A DNA stretch of 64,000 bases from CAYTAU01 sp964442075 (GCA_964442075.1 CAYTWH010000012.1:22388-86387), one strand, 5' to 3'. Shown: positions 16,031 to 26,664, counted from the first letter of the stretch. Made by a program: numbers and translations. Notes: generated by a model from the sequence alone, not told the origin.

Positions 16031-17806
16031 TCACTTCTTCAATAAGTCTATTTCAACATCCAAATCCCAATTTCCTCTTATGTCAATCTCTTCTTGATAA
16101 AAAAGAACTTTTTCAGGCTGTATATTTTTCAAATATTTTCCGGTGTCCCATTTCTTGTTTTTATTTTTATCAAAAATTATTTTTAATTCATATTTGCCGG
16201 GATGTAAATACGGGATTTTTATTTTTTTGTTTTGCTCAATAAAAAGTTCATGTATTACTTTTTGATTAGCATTCATTAATTGAATAATTATTGCTTCCTG
16301 AATATTTGTAATATTTAAAATTATACTGCCGTAATGTTCTTCCTGTTCAATATTAAAATCAAAATTTAAACTATCGTTAGTTTTATTAAAGATGTCTGTA
16401 AATGCATTTGGAACTATTGAAAAATTATATATTTTTTCTTGTTCCCACTTATAATTTATATGATATTTTCGCAGGGAAAAACTATCTCTAAAAAATTTAA
16501 ATTCAACAGGAGTTTTAACGGAATCAATTATTTCGCTTAATAGGATTAATGAGGTATCTATATTATTTAATGGAGTTTCAAAATCTATAAGAATATCTTT
16601 GTTAATATCAATTTTATTACCACTTACAATACTTGTTTTAAATTTCAATGTTGTATCCTGAATTTCAATGTCTTTTTTTCTTACTTTTTTCACCTGTCTG
16701 TATCTTAAATTAATGGTGTCTGTATTTAAAAAAGAAATTTCATTAGAATCTTTTTTAAAATAACTTACAGAAAAACACAAGGTATCTAAATTACATATTG
16801 AAGTATCAGATATCCAGCAAATAATAGTGTCATTTGTCAAGTTTTTTTCAATCAATAGTTCTTTATCGGGAATATCAAAGTTTATTGGTTTAATGATAAA
16901 AGTATCTTTTAGTGTTTTATTAAAATTAAAAACGCACTTTCCTTTCATTTTTCTATCGGAATTAGAGATATATTGTTCAGAATTATCTTCTTCAAACAAA
17001 TACATTATAATGTCTTTTGGGGAATAAATGGTAGTTGAGGTATTTACAATAGAATCAATTGCAGTAGTATCAATAGCATTGGTGTCTGCTATAATGGTGT
17101 CAATTTTTAAAAGCAATTCTGCTTTTGGAGTAATTAAAGAATCTAAAAAAGCAACTTGTTCATTTGGCTGGTCGAATAGATAATTATTATTCATATCTTT
17201 TAATGCAAACATTTTGTATGTTCCCGTTTTAATATTGTTTAAAACAAAATTTCCATTAGCATTAGTTTTTGCAAGATATAATGGTTGTTCCTTATATGGT
17301 ATTGAGTCTTCATAATTGTTGTAAAGCATAATTAAAGCATTTTCTTCTTCCAAAAGGTCGAATGAATTAATTATTTTCCCTTCTATTTGTAAAGAATCAA
17401 TAAAATTGCCTGTTGAAAATATAAACTGAAAGTTTTTTTGTGCATTTCCTTCTGTAATATCTGTTATTGATTCTCCAAAATTAAAAGTATATGTAGTGCT
17501 ATCTTCCAGTTCATTGTTTATGTCAATCATAAGAGTTTTGCCTTTTGCAATAATTTTTGGTTTTTCAGGTAGGGGAGGAGAAATTATAAGTGACTGATTA
17601 ATATTCTTTAATTGAATGAATTCGTCAAATTTTATAAATATTTTTTTTTCATTAAAATTAACGGAATAATTTTCTGGGATGCTTTCTTTTATGCCGGGAG
17701 GAGTAATATCTTTAGGTCCGCCGGAAGGCATTAAAATACTTGCACAAGAATTCAATAAAAATCCTGTAATTATTACAAATGCAATATTTTTTATTTTTTT
17801 TATCAA
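16031..17806 (-). CDS. Outer-membrane lipoprotein with N-terminal bacterial Ig-like domain
   Basis: A 591-residue lipoprotein. The signal peptide has a lipobox at FLLNSCASI (Cys ~21). Directly after it comes the Bacteroidota-typical PSGGPKDITPPGIKESIPENYSVNF, leading to an SbsA/Big_5-type Ig-like domain (KIFIKFDEFIQL, DSTTYTFNFGESITDITEGN, FIFSTG). A carnitine/Cna-B-like segment follows (IEGKIINSFDL, LAKTNANGNFVLNNIKTGTYKMFALKD). The C-terminal part repeats the pattern (LHPGKYELKIIFDKNKNKKWDTG). This family is widely conserved in Bacteroidota with no assigned function. It stands alone between two terminators. Confidence 0.85.
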   Translation of the reverse strand: MIKKIKNIAFVIITGFLLNSCASILMPSGGPKDITPPGIKESIPENYSVNFNEKKIFIKFDEFIQLKNINQSLIISPPLPEKPKIIAKGKTLMIDINNELEDSTTYTFNFGESITDITEGNAQKNFQFIFSTGNFIDSLQIEGKIINSFDLLEEENALIMLYNNYEDSIPYKEQPLYLAKTNANGNFVLNNIKTGTYKMFALKDMNNNYLFDQPNEQVAFLDSLITPKAELLLKIDTIIADTNAIDTTAIDSIVNTSTTIYSPKDIIMYLFEEDNSEQYISNSDRKMKGKCVFNFNKTLKDTFIIKPINFDIPDKELLIEKNLTNDTIICWISDTSICNLDTLCFSVSYFKKDSNEISFLNTDTINLRYRQVKKVRKKDIEIQDTTLKFKTSIVSGNKIDINKDILIDFETPLNNIDTSLILLSEIIDSVKTPVEFKFFRDSFSLRKYHINYKWEQEKIYNFSIVPNAFTDIFNKTNDSLNFDFNIEQEEHYGSIILNITNIQEAIIIQLMNANQKVIHELFIEQNKKIKIPYLHPGKYELKIIFDKNKNKKWDTGKYLKNIQPEKVLFYQEEIDIRGNWDLDVEIDLLKK

Positions 17807-17842
17807 TATATCATAATATCAATCAAGAGTTGATTTTATATT

Positions 17843-17884
17843 CTCAAAAAACCTTCAAGTTCTAACTTGAAGGTTTTTTTTGAG
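17843..17884 (-). terminator. Intrinsic terminator after the M16 protease gene
   Basis: The long inverted repeat AACCTTCAAGTT / AACTTGAAGGTT with a CTA-sized loop is flanked by A6 and T8 runs, and the outer CTCAAAA/TTTTGAG bases also pair. It lies about 40 bp after the stop codon at 17922 and works in both directions in principle. Confidence 0.9.
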
Positions 17885-17921
17885 AGTATTGTTGCCGATT
17901 ACTTATTCCTAATTTTTTATA

Positions 17922-20744
17922 TTATTTAGTATTGCTATTTTCAGGTTTAAGCACTACTCTAATATAATTTTCCTCGACAAAATATTTATTTGCTGCTTTT
18001 TTAAGTTGTTCTATTGAAAGCGCATTTACAAAATCGTTAAATTTAGTTATATCATTAATGTTGTTTTTATGTATATATGTGTTTTTAAGGGTATTTAGCC
18101 AGAATTTGTTTTCTCTTAAGCTTGTTTCTCTTTCGCGTAAAAGTTTTTCTTTAACTTTATTAAGGTCAACTTCAGTTGGTCCGTTATCTTTAAGTGTTTT
18201 AATTTCTGCAAATACTCCTTCTGTTAAGTTTTCAATATTCCCGGGAGCGCATCCAAAGAAAATAACGACACTAAATTGACTTTTAGGATAATGTTTTGTT
18301 TGTGGATATGCACCAATAGAATAAACACCACTTTTATCTTCGCGAATAGATTCTAAAAGTTTTGTGCCTAATATTTTACTAATAGCATCAATTTCCAATT
18401 TATTTTCCCAGTTGTATTCAAAATTGCCATGAAGATTCATAAATACCATTGATTTTGGATCGGAACCTTTAAGCACCTCTTTTTTCACAATGCCGGATGG
18501 AGGATTAATTCCAAGGTCTTTATAAGTTTCTTCTCTTTCAACAATTGGTAATCCGCCAAGGTATTTTTCAATTAAGGGTTTAATAGTTTTAAAATCTATG
18601 TTTCCAACAAAAAAGAATGTAAAACTACTTGGGTCGCCAAATCGTTCTTTAAATATTTTATGAACTGTTTTATAATCGGCTTCGTCTAATAATTTATCTG
18701 ATATTGGTCGTTTTTTTGGATTATTTTGTGCCATAATAGCTGAAATGCTATCTCTGAAAACATTTGTAGGGTCTAAACTTTGGTTTTCGTACATGCTTTT
18801 CATTCTTGTAATGTATGAACTGTAAGCAGTTTTATCGTATCTGGTTTTTGTAAAATACATATAAACCATTTGCAACATTATTTCAAAGTCTTGTGGAGCA
18901 CAGCTCCCGTTAAAACCTTCTGTTAAATCGCTAATGTATGGAGTTACTCTTAGAATTTTATCTGCTAATTTTTTTTCAAGTTCAATTTTATCAAAACCGG
19001 ATATTCCGCTTTCAAGAATAATATCGGTAGCAATTCTTGCACTTATATCTTTTTCTATAGGATATTTTGCATGTCCACCCCAACTGAATGCTGAAAATAA
19101 AATCTCATCTTCTTTAAAATCAGTTTGTTTTAAAACCACTTTTATTCCATTTTTTAAAGTCCATTCTTCAAAACCTTGCTCTTTATTTTTTGTTTTTCCT
19201 GAAACTTTTCCGGGAGTGAGTTCTTCAGCAAATAAAGGTTCGTTAGAAACCTTGTCAACATAAGGTTCAATTTTAATTGCTTTTACATCTACAATTGCTT
19301 TTTTAACTTCTTCTTCTGTCGGTAAAACCACAGTTTCTTTTTCGGGTGCATTTATTAAAGCAACCAAGTTGTTGTCTGTTACCCATTGTTTTCCCAAAGC
19401 ATTAACTTCTTCAAGTTTAATTTCCGGCATAAATTTTTTGTATAATTCATATTCATATTCAATGCCGGGAGCAGGTACTTGTGTCATTAAGAAATTGCGT
19501 TTATATTCTTCAACAAACTCTTGAGATTTTCTCTTATCTCTTTCATTATATAATTTCTCAACCTGACGTAATACAGATTTCTTTTCTCGTTCTAATTCAG
19601 TTTCAGTAAATCCATGTTGTTTTACTCTTTCATTTTCTGTCATAATTGCTGTTAATCCTTCCATTATTTTTGTGTCTTGTGTTGCCGCTATTGACATATA
19701 AACATCTTTTGGTCCTAAGAAATTAGTATAAACAGAATATCCATAGGCAAATGGGGGATTTTCTTGTAAAGTAAGTTCTGAAAGACGATTATTTATCATT
19801 GAATTATATAGTGCATGAATAATTGAAGTACGATAATCACCAAGGGTTTTTTGTATCCATAAAGGGTGTTTATAAAATAATTGTACGGAAGTTGCTTGTG
19901 CTTCTTTATCGGCAATAATTGATATTAGGGGTTCTAAATGGTCAGGAATTTCAGGTGTTACAGATTTTCTTGGATTTTCTACTTTTGCCTGTTCGGAAAA
20001 CAGTTTTGTTATTTGAGCTTCAACAGCTTTAACATCAAAATCACCTACTAATACTAAGGCCATAAGATCAGGTCTATACCAATCTTTGTAAAATCTTGTA
20101 AGAGCTTCATACTTGCAACTGTCAACAACTTTCATAAGTCCAATTGGTAATCTTTCGGCATATTTTGAATCGTGAAAAAGTACAGGAAACATTTTTTCCA
20201 TCATTCTGAATTGTGCTCCTTGATGCATTCTCCATTCTTCGTGAATAACACCTCTTTCTTTGTCAATTTCTTCATCTTCGTAAGAAACATTAAATGCCCA
20301 ATCAAATAGCACCAATAATCCTTTATCAAGATATTCGGCACTGTCAAGAGGCACTTTAATGCCATAAACAGTTTCATCAAAACTTGTATATGCATTTACT
20401 TCAGGTCCAAATTTCATCCCAATAGATTCAAGGTAATTTATTAATTCATGTTTGGGAAAATTTTTGGAACCATTAAATGCCATGTGTTCACAAAAGTGTG
20501 CAAGACCTCGTTGGTCTTCATCTTCGAGAATTGAACCAGCTTTTACAACTAGAGTTAATTCTGCTCGATTTTTAGGAGTTTCATTATGCCTTATGTAGTA
20601 TGTCATGCCATTATCTAACTTTCCTTTAACAACATCCGGATCTAATGGCAAATTTGAGTTAAGATCGAAAGATGTTTGAGCTTGTAAAGTAAAAAAGGAA
20701 ATAATAAAAAGTCCTACAAATAAAAAAGCGATTAATCGTTTCAT
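17922..20744 (-). CDS. Periplasmic M16 (pitrilysin/insulinase-type) zinc protease
   Basis: A 940-residue two-half M16 peptidase. The signal peptide is MKRLIAFLFVGLFIISFFTLQAQ. The inverted zinc motif H83-x-x-E86-H87 lies in LAHFCEHMAFNGSKNFP, and the downstream helix KERGVIHEEWRM supplies the third zinc ligand. The first half carries the active domain. The second half (from about residue 515, EEWTLKNGIKVVLKQTDFKEDEILF) is the structurally similar inactive half. The length matches single-chain Bacteroidota M16B enzymes such as PqqL. The role is probably degradation of peptides in the periplasm. It has a Bacteroidota promoter upstream and a terminator downstream, so it is monocistronic. Confidence 0.93.
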   Translation of the reverse strand: MKRLIAFLFVGLFIISFFTLQAQTSFDLNSNLPLDPDVVKGKLDNGMTYYIRHNETPKNRAELTLVVKAGSILEDEDQRGLAHFCEHMAFNGSKNFPKHELINYLESIGMKFGPEVNAYTSFDETVYGIKVPLDSAEYLDKGLLVLFDWAFNVSYEDEEIDKERGVIHEEWRMHQGAQFRMMEKMFPVLFHDSKYAERLPIGLMKVVDSCKYEALTRFYKDWYRPDLMALVLVGDFDVKAVEAQITKLFSEQAKVENPRKSVTPEIPDHLEPLISIIADKEAQATSVQLFYKHPLWIQKTLGDYRTSIIHALYNSMINNRLSELTLQENPPFAYGYSVYTNFLGPKDVYMSIAATQDTKIMEGLTAIMTENERVKQHGFTETELEREKKSVLRQVEKLYNERDKRKSQEFVEEYKRNFLMTQVPAPGIEYEYELYKKFMPEIKLEEVNALGKQWVTDNNLVALINAPEKETVVLPTEEEVKKAIVDVKAIKIEPYVDKVSNEPLFAEELTPGKVSGKTKNKEQGFEEWTLKNGIKVVLKQTDFKEDEILFSAFSWGGHAKYPIEKDISARIATDIILESGISGFDKIELEKKLADKILRVTPYISDLTEGFNGSCAPQDFEIMLQMVYMYFTKTRYDKTAYSSYITRMKSMYENQSLDPTNVFRDSISAIMAQNNPKKRPISDKLLDEADYKTVHKIFKERFGDPSSFTFFFVGNIDFKTIKPLIEKYLGGLPIVEREETYKDLGINPPSGIVKKEVLKGSDPKSMVFMNLHGNFEYNWENKLEIDAISKILGTKLLESIREDKSGVYSIGAYPQTKHYPKSQFSVVIFFGCAPGNIENLTEGVFAEIKTLKDNGPTEVDLNKVKEKLLRERETSLRENKFWLNTLKNTYIHKNNINDITKFNDFVNALSIEQLKKAANKYFVEENYIRVVLKPENSNTK

Positions 20745-20778
20745 TTAAATTTAGTTTAGAGTTAAAAAATTAAGTACA

Positions 20779-20807
20779 CAAAATTAACATTTAAACTTTA
20801 TGTACAA
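20779..20807 (-). promoter_or_regulatory. Probable promoter of the M16 protease gene
   Basis: Read on the minus strand, a TTG -33 core (20805-20807) and a TAATTTTG -7 box (20779-20786) are 18 bases apart, which fits TTTG/TAnnTTTG except for one base. It lies about 35 bp upstream of the ATG. Confidence 0.45.
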
Positions 20808-20876
20808 TTAAATTAAATATTAAAATTTGATAAATTTTAAACTGAAGACGAATGAGTATGAAAAAAGTTACAAAAA

Positions 20877-20904
20877 AACCCGTTTAATTTTAAATTAAAC
20901 GGGT
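20877..20904 (-). terminator. Intrinsic terminator after the 20930-21775 lipoprotein gene
   Basis: The inverted repeat AACCCGTTTAATTT / AAATTAAACGGGTT has a very short loop and lies 25 bp past the stop codon on the minus strand. A-rich sequence on its left supplies the U-run. Confidence 0.85.
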
Positions 20905-20929
20905 TAATATTATTTTATCAATTTTTATA

Positions 20930-21775
20930 TTAGAATACAAAATTAATTGAAACTCCATTAATAGAAAGTTTAGCTTTATTGTCGCATTCGCCATCTCCAT
21001 AATCTACCGTTCTTGTAGATTTATCATTTGGTGTTATTTCTACAACTCCTTTTGTTACTCCATATAGACAGCCTTTTTCGGTGCGAATAGGAGTGGTTAT
21101 ATTTCCCGTATAAGATACACCTTTTTTATTAACTCCCGAAACTGAACCTGTAGTTTCAAATACATCATCTGAAACTTCTAATGTTGTAGCATACCCGTCA
21201 ATCCATTCAGTAGTTCTTGTTGATGTCCAGCTTATTTCGTCGCCATTAGAAAATAATAATTTAGCATTAGCGGCATCTACGGTATATTTAGGACCTCCAT
21301 TGGGATTTCCTTCATAAGTGATAGTAAATGTACCAAGACGCTGAATATTGTCAACATAAAAATCTTCAAAAGTAACAATTGCATTTGTGCCTGCAATTAT
21401 TGTATCAGGTCTCCAATGGTTTGAAAAAACACCAAATAATTTTCCTTTTCTAGTACGACCATCAAAACAAACAATTCCGGAACCAAAATCAATAGTTAAC
21501 CTTCTTGGCCAGAAATTACTTTGAGCATCACCTATTGTATCAACATTAATAATGGGATTTGCAAGAATTCCTTTTAAACTTTTTATTTCTTCCTGATTAA
21601 TACCATAATGATTAACCGTAGAAAATGTAGAAGATACAGCTTCTTCTGATTTAGTGTAATCTATTGCAGATTGTGTATCTGTGTCGGGTTCCGCTTCTTC
21701 TTCCTTTTTACAGGAAAAAATTATTATTGAAACCGATAATGTAATTAACGCAGCAAAAAATATTTTCTTTTTCAT
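20930..21775 (-). CDS. Unknown lipoprotein, 281 aa
   Basis: The signal peptide ends in a lipobox (VSIIIFSCKKEEEAEPD, Cys ~22) followed by the acidic, charged linker usual for Bacteroidota surface or outer-membrane lipoproteins. The mature part is predicted mostly beta: WPRRLTIDFGSGIVCFDGRTRKGKLFG, then NIQRLGTFTITYEGNPNGGPKYTVD, TEWIDGYATTLEVSDDVFETTGSVSG and GCLYGVTKGVVEITPNDKSTRTVDYGDGECDNKA. I recall similar hypothetical lipoproteins in Bacteroidota but no function. No operon partner: a terminator follows, and about 200 bp separate it from DUF3467. Confidence 0.78.
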   Translation of the reverse strand: MKKKIFFAALITLSVSIIIFSCKKEEEAEPDTDTQSAIDYTKSEEAVSSTFSTVNHYGINQEEIKSLKGILANPIINVDTIGDAQSNFWPRRLTIDFGSGIVCFDGRTRKGKLFGVFSNHWRPDTIIAGTNAIVTFEDFYVDNIQRLGTFTITYEGNPNGGPKYTVDAANAKLLFSNGDEISWTSTRTTEWIDGYATTLEVSDDVFETTGSVSGVNKKGVSYTGNITTPIRTEKGCLYGVTKGVVEITPNDKSTRTVDYGDGECDNKAKLSINGVSINFVF

Positions 21776-21983
21776 AATAATTTAATGTTTTTAAGTTGGT
21801 GTAAAATTAATAACTAATTATTAGACTAAAAAATATATTAAAAGGTTGCTTTTAAAAATGTGTTTTTTACTTAAACATTTGCGACACAATCACAACCACC
21901 TGTATGTCAGTGCGTTCACGGCACAATAAATTAAGCTCCGATTACCCTGAAGATTGTACTTTTAGAAAATATTTTAAAAATTA

Positions 21984-22313
21984 TTAAGCTTGTCCAGCCG
22001 GTCCGCCAAAATTCATTGGCATAATAAGTGGATTATTGTTTTCAACATTTTTTATGTTTCCATGCATAGATTCAAATTTGGCGATATTTTCTTTCAATGC
22101 ATTCATAAGTCTTTTTGCATGTTCTGGAGTAAGCACAATTCTTGATTTTACTTGTGCTTTCGGTACTCCTGGCATAATTCTAACAAAATCAATTACAAAT
22201 TCAGAACTGGAATGAGTTATAATAGCTAAATTTGAATAAACACCTTGAGCTACTTCTTCATTTAGTTCAATATTCAATTGATTTTTGTTTTTATCTTTAT
22301 TTTTATCTTCCAT
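21984..22313 (-). CDS. DUF3467 family protein, last gene of the rpo operon
   Basis: A 109-residue protein when started at the ATG 1 bp after the rpoC stop codon (MEDKNKDKNKNQLNIEL). An upstream in-frame ATG at 22334 would run into rpoC and is not preferred. The core DUF3467 pattern is GVYSNLAIITHSSSEFVIDFVRIMPG, then AQVKSRIVLTPEHAKRLMNALKENIAKFE. In Bacteroidota this small protein routinely follows rpoC. Its biochemical role is unknown, and the link to RNA polymerase is by conserved position only. The C-terminal tail (PLIMPMNFGGPAGQA) is low complexity. No clear terminator was seen between it and 21776. Confidence 0.85.
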   Translation of the reverse strand: MEDKNKDKNKNQLNIELNEEVAQGVYSNLAIITHSSSEFVIDFVRIMPGVPKAQVKSRIVLTPEHAKRLMNALKENIAKFESMHGNIKNVENNNPLIMPMNFGGPAGQA

Positions 22314-22314
22314 A

Positions 22315-25300
22315 TTACGATTGTATTTCTTCATTATAAATTTCGTCTGATTTTTTTACTCCCACCAGCTTATCATATTCTTCTTGAGATCCCACAATTA
22401 TATCTTTATAATTTCGAATTCCTGTACCTGCCGGTATTAAATGACCAACAATAACATTTTCTTTAAGTCCTTCAAGATCATCAACTTTGCCGTTAATTGC
22501 AGCTTCGTTTAGCACTTTTGTTGTTTCCTGAAATGAAGCAGCAGAAATAAAACTTTTTGTTTGAAGGGCAGCTTTGGTAATTCCTTGTAGTACTTGACTA
22601 GATGTAGCAGGAACAGCATCTCTTGCTTCGACGGTTTTTAAATCTTTACGTTTAAGCATAGAATTTTCATCACGTAATTTTCTTGCAGAAATTGGTTGTC
22701 CCTCTTTTAGAGTTTCTGAATTGCCTACATCTGTTATAACTTTCATGCCGTACATCTTATCATTTTCTTCCATAAATACTCGTTTGTCAACAAGTTTTTT
22801 CTCAAGAAAAGTTGTATCTCCAGGCTCGTTAATTTCAACTTTGCGCATCATTTGTCGTACTATTACTTCAAAGTGTTTATCATTAATTTTTACACCTTGC
22901 ATACGATATACTTCCTGCACTTCATTTACAATATATTCCTGTACTTTTGTAGGTCCTTTTATTGAAAGGATGTCTGCAGGAGTTATTGCTCCTTCAGATA
23001 GTGGTGTACCTGCTTTTATATAATCATTTTCTTGTACTAGAATTTGTTTTGCTAATGAAACGAGATATTTTTTTACTTCTTCTTCTTTTGATTTTATCAT
23101 TATTTCCCGATTTCCGCGTTTTATTTTACCAAAAGAAACTTCACCGTCAATTTCTGCAACTACGGCAGGATTTGAAGGATTTCTTGCTTCAAAAAGTTCT
23201 GTAACTCTTGGAAGACCTCCTGTAATATCTCCTGATTTTCCAAAAGAACGAGGAATTTTAACTAAAATTTGTCCTCCAACAACTTTGTCCCCATCATTAA
23301 TAACAATATGCGCACCAACGGGTAAGTTATAAGATTTTAGTTCATCGTTATCTTTTGATAATATCTTTATTATTGGATTTTTAGTTTTATCTCTTGTTTC
23401 AACAATAACTTTTTCTTTAAATCCTGTTTGTTCGTCTGTTTCTTCTCTATATGTTATTCCTTCAATTACATTTTCAAAAGAAATTTTCCCACTTGTTTCG
23501 GAAATAATAACAGCATTAAAAGGATCCCATTCACAAATAAGGTCTCCTTTTTTAATACTCGCATTATTTTGGATATAAAATTTAGACCCATAAGGGATAT
23601 TATGATTTGTTAAAACAATACCTGTGTTTTTATCAATTATTTTTAATTCAGCTAGACGTCCAATAACAATATTGGATTTATTATCATTATTGTCTTTATA
23701 TTTTACAATTTTCAGTTCTTCAATCTCAACTATACCATCATAACTTGAAATAATATTAGATTCACTTGTAATGTTAGATGCAGTACCACCAACGTGGAAT
23801 GTTCTAAGAGTTAATTGAGTACCTGGTTCACCAATTGACTGTGCCGCAATAACTCCAACCGCTTCCCCTTTTTGAACCATTCTTCCTGTTGCAAGATTTC
23901 TGCCGTAGCATTTTGCGCATACACCCTTTTTGGCTTCACATGTTAGTACTGAACGTATTTCAACTTGTTCAATTGGGGATTCTTCAATTATACTACAAAT
24001 ATCTTCAGTTAGTTCCTCTCCTGCCATTATTATTTGTTCACCTGTTAATGGGTGAACAATATCATGAACAGCCGTTCTGCCTAATATTTTTTCATATAAT
24101 GATTCAACCAATTCTTCATTTTTTTTGATAGAAGTTGCAATTAAACCACGTAATGTTCCACAATCTTCATGTATTACAACCACATCTTGTGAAACATCAA
24201 CCAGTCTTCTTGTAAGGTATCCTGCATCTGCTGTTTTTAAAGCTGTGTCCGCAAGACCTTTTCTTGCACCGTGAGTAGAGATAAAATATTCTAGTACAGA
24301 AAGACCTTCTTTGAAGTTTGAAAGAATAGGGTTTTCAATAATTTCAGAACCAGCTGCACTTGATTTTTGTGGTTTTGCCATTAGTCCTCTCATTCCTGAT
24401 AACTGTCTAATTTGTTCTTTAGAACCCCTTGCTCCAGAGTCAAGCATCATATAAATAGGGTTGAAACCTGCTTTATCACTACTTAGCTGATTCATAAGTA
24501 TCTGGGTAAGGTTGGCGTTGGTGTGAGTCCAGATGTCAATTATTTGGTTATAACGTTCATTGTTAGTTATAAATCCCATATTATAATTAGCTAGAACTTC
24601 ATCTACCTGTGTATATCCTTCATTAACAATATCGATTTTTTCTTTAGGAATAATTACATCGTCAAGATTAAATGATAAGCCTCCAATAAATGCCATTTTA
24701 TATCCTAAATCTTTAATATCATCTAAGAAATTAGCTGTTTCAGAAGTGCTGGTTTGTTTTAAAACTCCTCCAATAATATCACGAAGAGATTTTTTAGTTA
24801 ATACTTCATTAATATAATTAAACGACTTAGGAACAACTTGATTTAACAGTACTCTTCCTGTAGTTGTTTCAATAATTTCTGTAAATCTATTTCCGCTAGA
24901 ATCTATATTATCTATTTTAACCTTTATAATTGCGTGTAAATCGATTGCTTTTTCATTGTGTGCAATAATTACTTCTTCTGGTGAATAAAAAATATTACCT
25001 TCACCTTTAACTTTATTTTCAGGAGTACTTTTGCGAGATTTTGTCATATAATATAACCCTAGTACCATGTCTTGAGATGGAACAGTAATCGGAGCACCAT
25101 TTGCTGGGTTTAAAATATTGTGTGAAGCAAGCATTAGCATTTGTGCTTCAAGAATAGCTGCGTTTCCCAAAGGTAAGTGAACAGCCATCTGGTCTCCATC
25201 AAAATCGGCATTAAATGCGGTACATACAAGTGGATGAAGTTGTATTGCCTTTCCTTCTATCAGTTTTGGCTGAAAAGCTTGAATTCCTAATCTGTGAAGA

Positions 25301-26631
25301 GTAGGGGCGCGGTTTAACAAAATCGGATGTCCTTTTAAGACATTTTCAAGTATGTCCCAAACAACAGCGTCTTTACGATCTACTATTTTTTTAGCAGATT
25401 TAACAGTTTTTACAATACCTCTCTCAATAAGTTTTCTAATAATAAAAGGCTTGTAAAGTTCTGATGCCATATCTTTTGGTATTCCACATTCGTGTAATTT
25501 TAAATCGGGACCAACCACAATAACTGAACGAGCAGAATAATCAACTCTTTTTCCAAGAAGATTTTGACGGAAACGTCCTTGTTTTCCTTTTAAACTATCA
25601 GAAAGTGATTTTAATGGTCTATTTGCATCAGTTTTAACAGCGTTTGCTTTTCGGGAGTTATCAAATAAAGAATCAACGGATTCCTGAAGCATTCTTTTTT
25701 CATTACGTAAAATTACTTCTGGGGCTTTGATTTCTATTAATCTCTTTAATCTGTTATTTCTAATAATAACTCTTCGGTATAAATCGTTAAGGTCTGATGT
25801 CGCAAATCGTCCACCATCAAGAGGAACAAGAGGTCTTAGCTCAGGAGGAATAACAGGAACAACTTTTATTATCATCCATTCCGGTTTATTCCTTTTTTTT
25901 GATGCTCTAAATGCCTCAACAACATTAAGCCGTTTTAATGCTTCGTTTTTCCTTTGTTGAGATGTTTCTGTATTTGCCTTATGTCTTAATGTATATGAAA
26001 GGTCATCAAGATCTATTCTTGAAAGTAAAGAATGAATTGCTTCTGCACCCATTTTTGCGATAAATTTATTAGGATCGCTATCATCTAATAAATGGTTATC
26101 TTTAGGTAATGATTCGAGAATGTCTAAATACTCTTCTTCTGTCAGAAAATCCATTTCTTTTAATTCTGTCTCTTCGTCTTTTGATATGGCAACTCCAACT
26201 TGAATAACAACAAATCTTTCATAGTAGATTATAGCGTCTAATTTTTTTGTTGGTAATCCTAATAAATATCCAATTTTATTAGGCAAAGACTTAAAATACC
26301 ATATATGTGCAACAGGCACAACAAGATTTATATGTCCAATTCTTTCACGTCTAACTTTTTTTTCTGTAACTTCAACACCACATCTATCGCATATTATCCC
26401 TTTATACCTAATTCTTTTGTATTTACCACAATGGCACTCATAATCTTTTATTGGTCCGAAAATTCTTTCACAAAACAAACCATCTCTTTCTGGTTTATAT
26501 GTTCTGTAATTGATAGTTTCAGGTTTCAACACTTCTCCACTTGAAAATTCCAATATTTTTTCTGGAGAAGATAAACCAATAGAGATCTTTGTAAATTCAT
26601 TTTTTACTTTATTGTCTCTTCTGAAAGCCAT
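22315..26631 (-). CDS. rpoC: RNA polymerase beta' subunit
   Basis: A 1438-residue beta' subunit, part of the RNA polymerase catalytic core. The N-terminal zinc ribbon shows CHCGKYKRIRYKGIICDRCG. The absolutely conserved NADFDGDQMAVHLPL, holding the catalytic Mg2+ aspartates, lies near residues 472-486. The second zinc site (CGTLRGL, then CEAKKGVCAKCYGRNLATG) and the trigger-loop region (GEAVGVIAAQSIGEPGTQLTLRTFH) are intact. The C-terminus ends in a Bacteroidota-like tail after VLQGITKAALQTKSFISAASFQETTKVL. It lies 33 bp downstream of rpoB in the same transcription unit and 1 bp before DUF3467. Confidence 0.99.
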   Translation of the reverse strand: MAFRRDNKVKNEFTKISIGLSSPEKILEFSSGEVLKPETINYRTYKPERDGLFCERIFGPIKDYECHCGKYKRIRYKGIICDRCGVEVTEKKVRRERIGHINLVVPVAHIWYFKSLPNKIGYLLGLPTKKLDAIIYYERFVVIQVGVAISKDEETELKEMDFLTEEEYLDILESLPKDNHLLDDSDPNKFIAKMGAEAIHSLLSRIDLDDLSYTLRHKANTETSQQRKNEALKRLNVVEAFRASKKRNKPEWMIIKVVPVIPPELRPLVPLDGGRFATSDLNDLYRRVIIRNNRLKRLIEIKAPEVILRNEKRMLQESVDSLFDNSRKANAVKTDANRPLKSLSDSLKGKQGRFRQNLLGKRVDYSARSVIVVGPDLKLHECGIPKDMASELYKPFIIRKLIERGIVKTVKSAKKIVDRKDAVVWDILENVLKGHPILLNRAPTLHRLGIQAFQPKLIEGKAIQLHPLVCTAFNADFDGDQMAVHLPLGNAAILEAQMLMLASHNILNPANGAPITVPSQDMVLGLYYMTKSRKSTPENKVKGEGNIFYSPEEVIIAHNEKAIDLHAIIKVKIDNIDSSGNRFTEIIETTTGRVLLNQVVPKSFNYINEVLTKKSLRDIIGGVLKQTSTSETANFLDDIKDLGYKMAFIGGLSFNLDDVIIPKEKIDIVNEGYTQVDEVLANYNMGFITNNERYNQIIDIWTHTNANLTQILMNQLSSDKAGFNPIYMMLDSGARGSKEQIRQLSGMRGLMAKPQKSSAAGSEIIENPILSNFKEGLSVLEYFISTHGARKGLADTALKTADAGYLTRRLVDVSQDVVVIHEDCGTLRGLIATSIKKNEELVESLYEKILGRTAVHDIVHPLTGEQIIMAGEELTEDICSIIEESPIEQVEIRSVLTCEAKKGVCAKCYGRNLATGRMVQKGEAVGVIAAQSIGEPGTQLTLRTFHVGGTASNITSESNIISSYDGIVEIEELKIVKYKDNNDNKSNIVIGRLAELKIIDKNTGIVLTNHNIPYGSKFYIQNNASIKKGDLICEWDPFNAVIISETSGKISFENVIEGITYREETDEQTGFKEKVIVETRDKTKNPIIKILSKDNDELKSYNLPVGAHIVINDGDKVVGGQILVKIPRSFGKSGDITGGLPRVTELFEARNPSNPAVVAEIDGEVSFGKIKRGNREIMIKSKEEEVKKYLVSLAKQILVQENDYIKAGTPLSEGAITPADILSIKGPTKVQEYIVNEVQEVYRMQGVKINDKHFEVIVRQMMRKVEINEPGDTTFLEKKLVDKRVFMEENDKMYGMKVITDVGNSETLKEGQPISARKLRDENSMLKRKDLKTVEARDAVPATSSQVLQGITKAALQTKSFISAASFQETTKVLNEAAINGKVDDLEGLKENVIVGHLIPAGTGIRNYKDIIVGSQEEYDKLVGVKKSDEIYNEEIQS

Positions 26632-26664
26632 AATATTATATATAAAATTGTTATTAAAAATTTA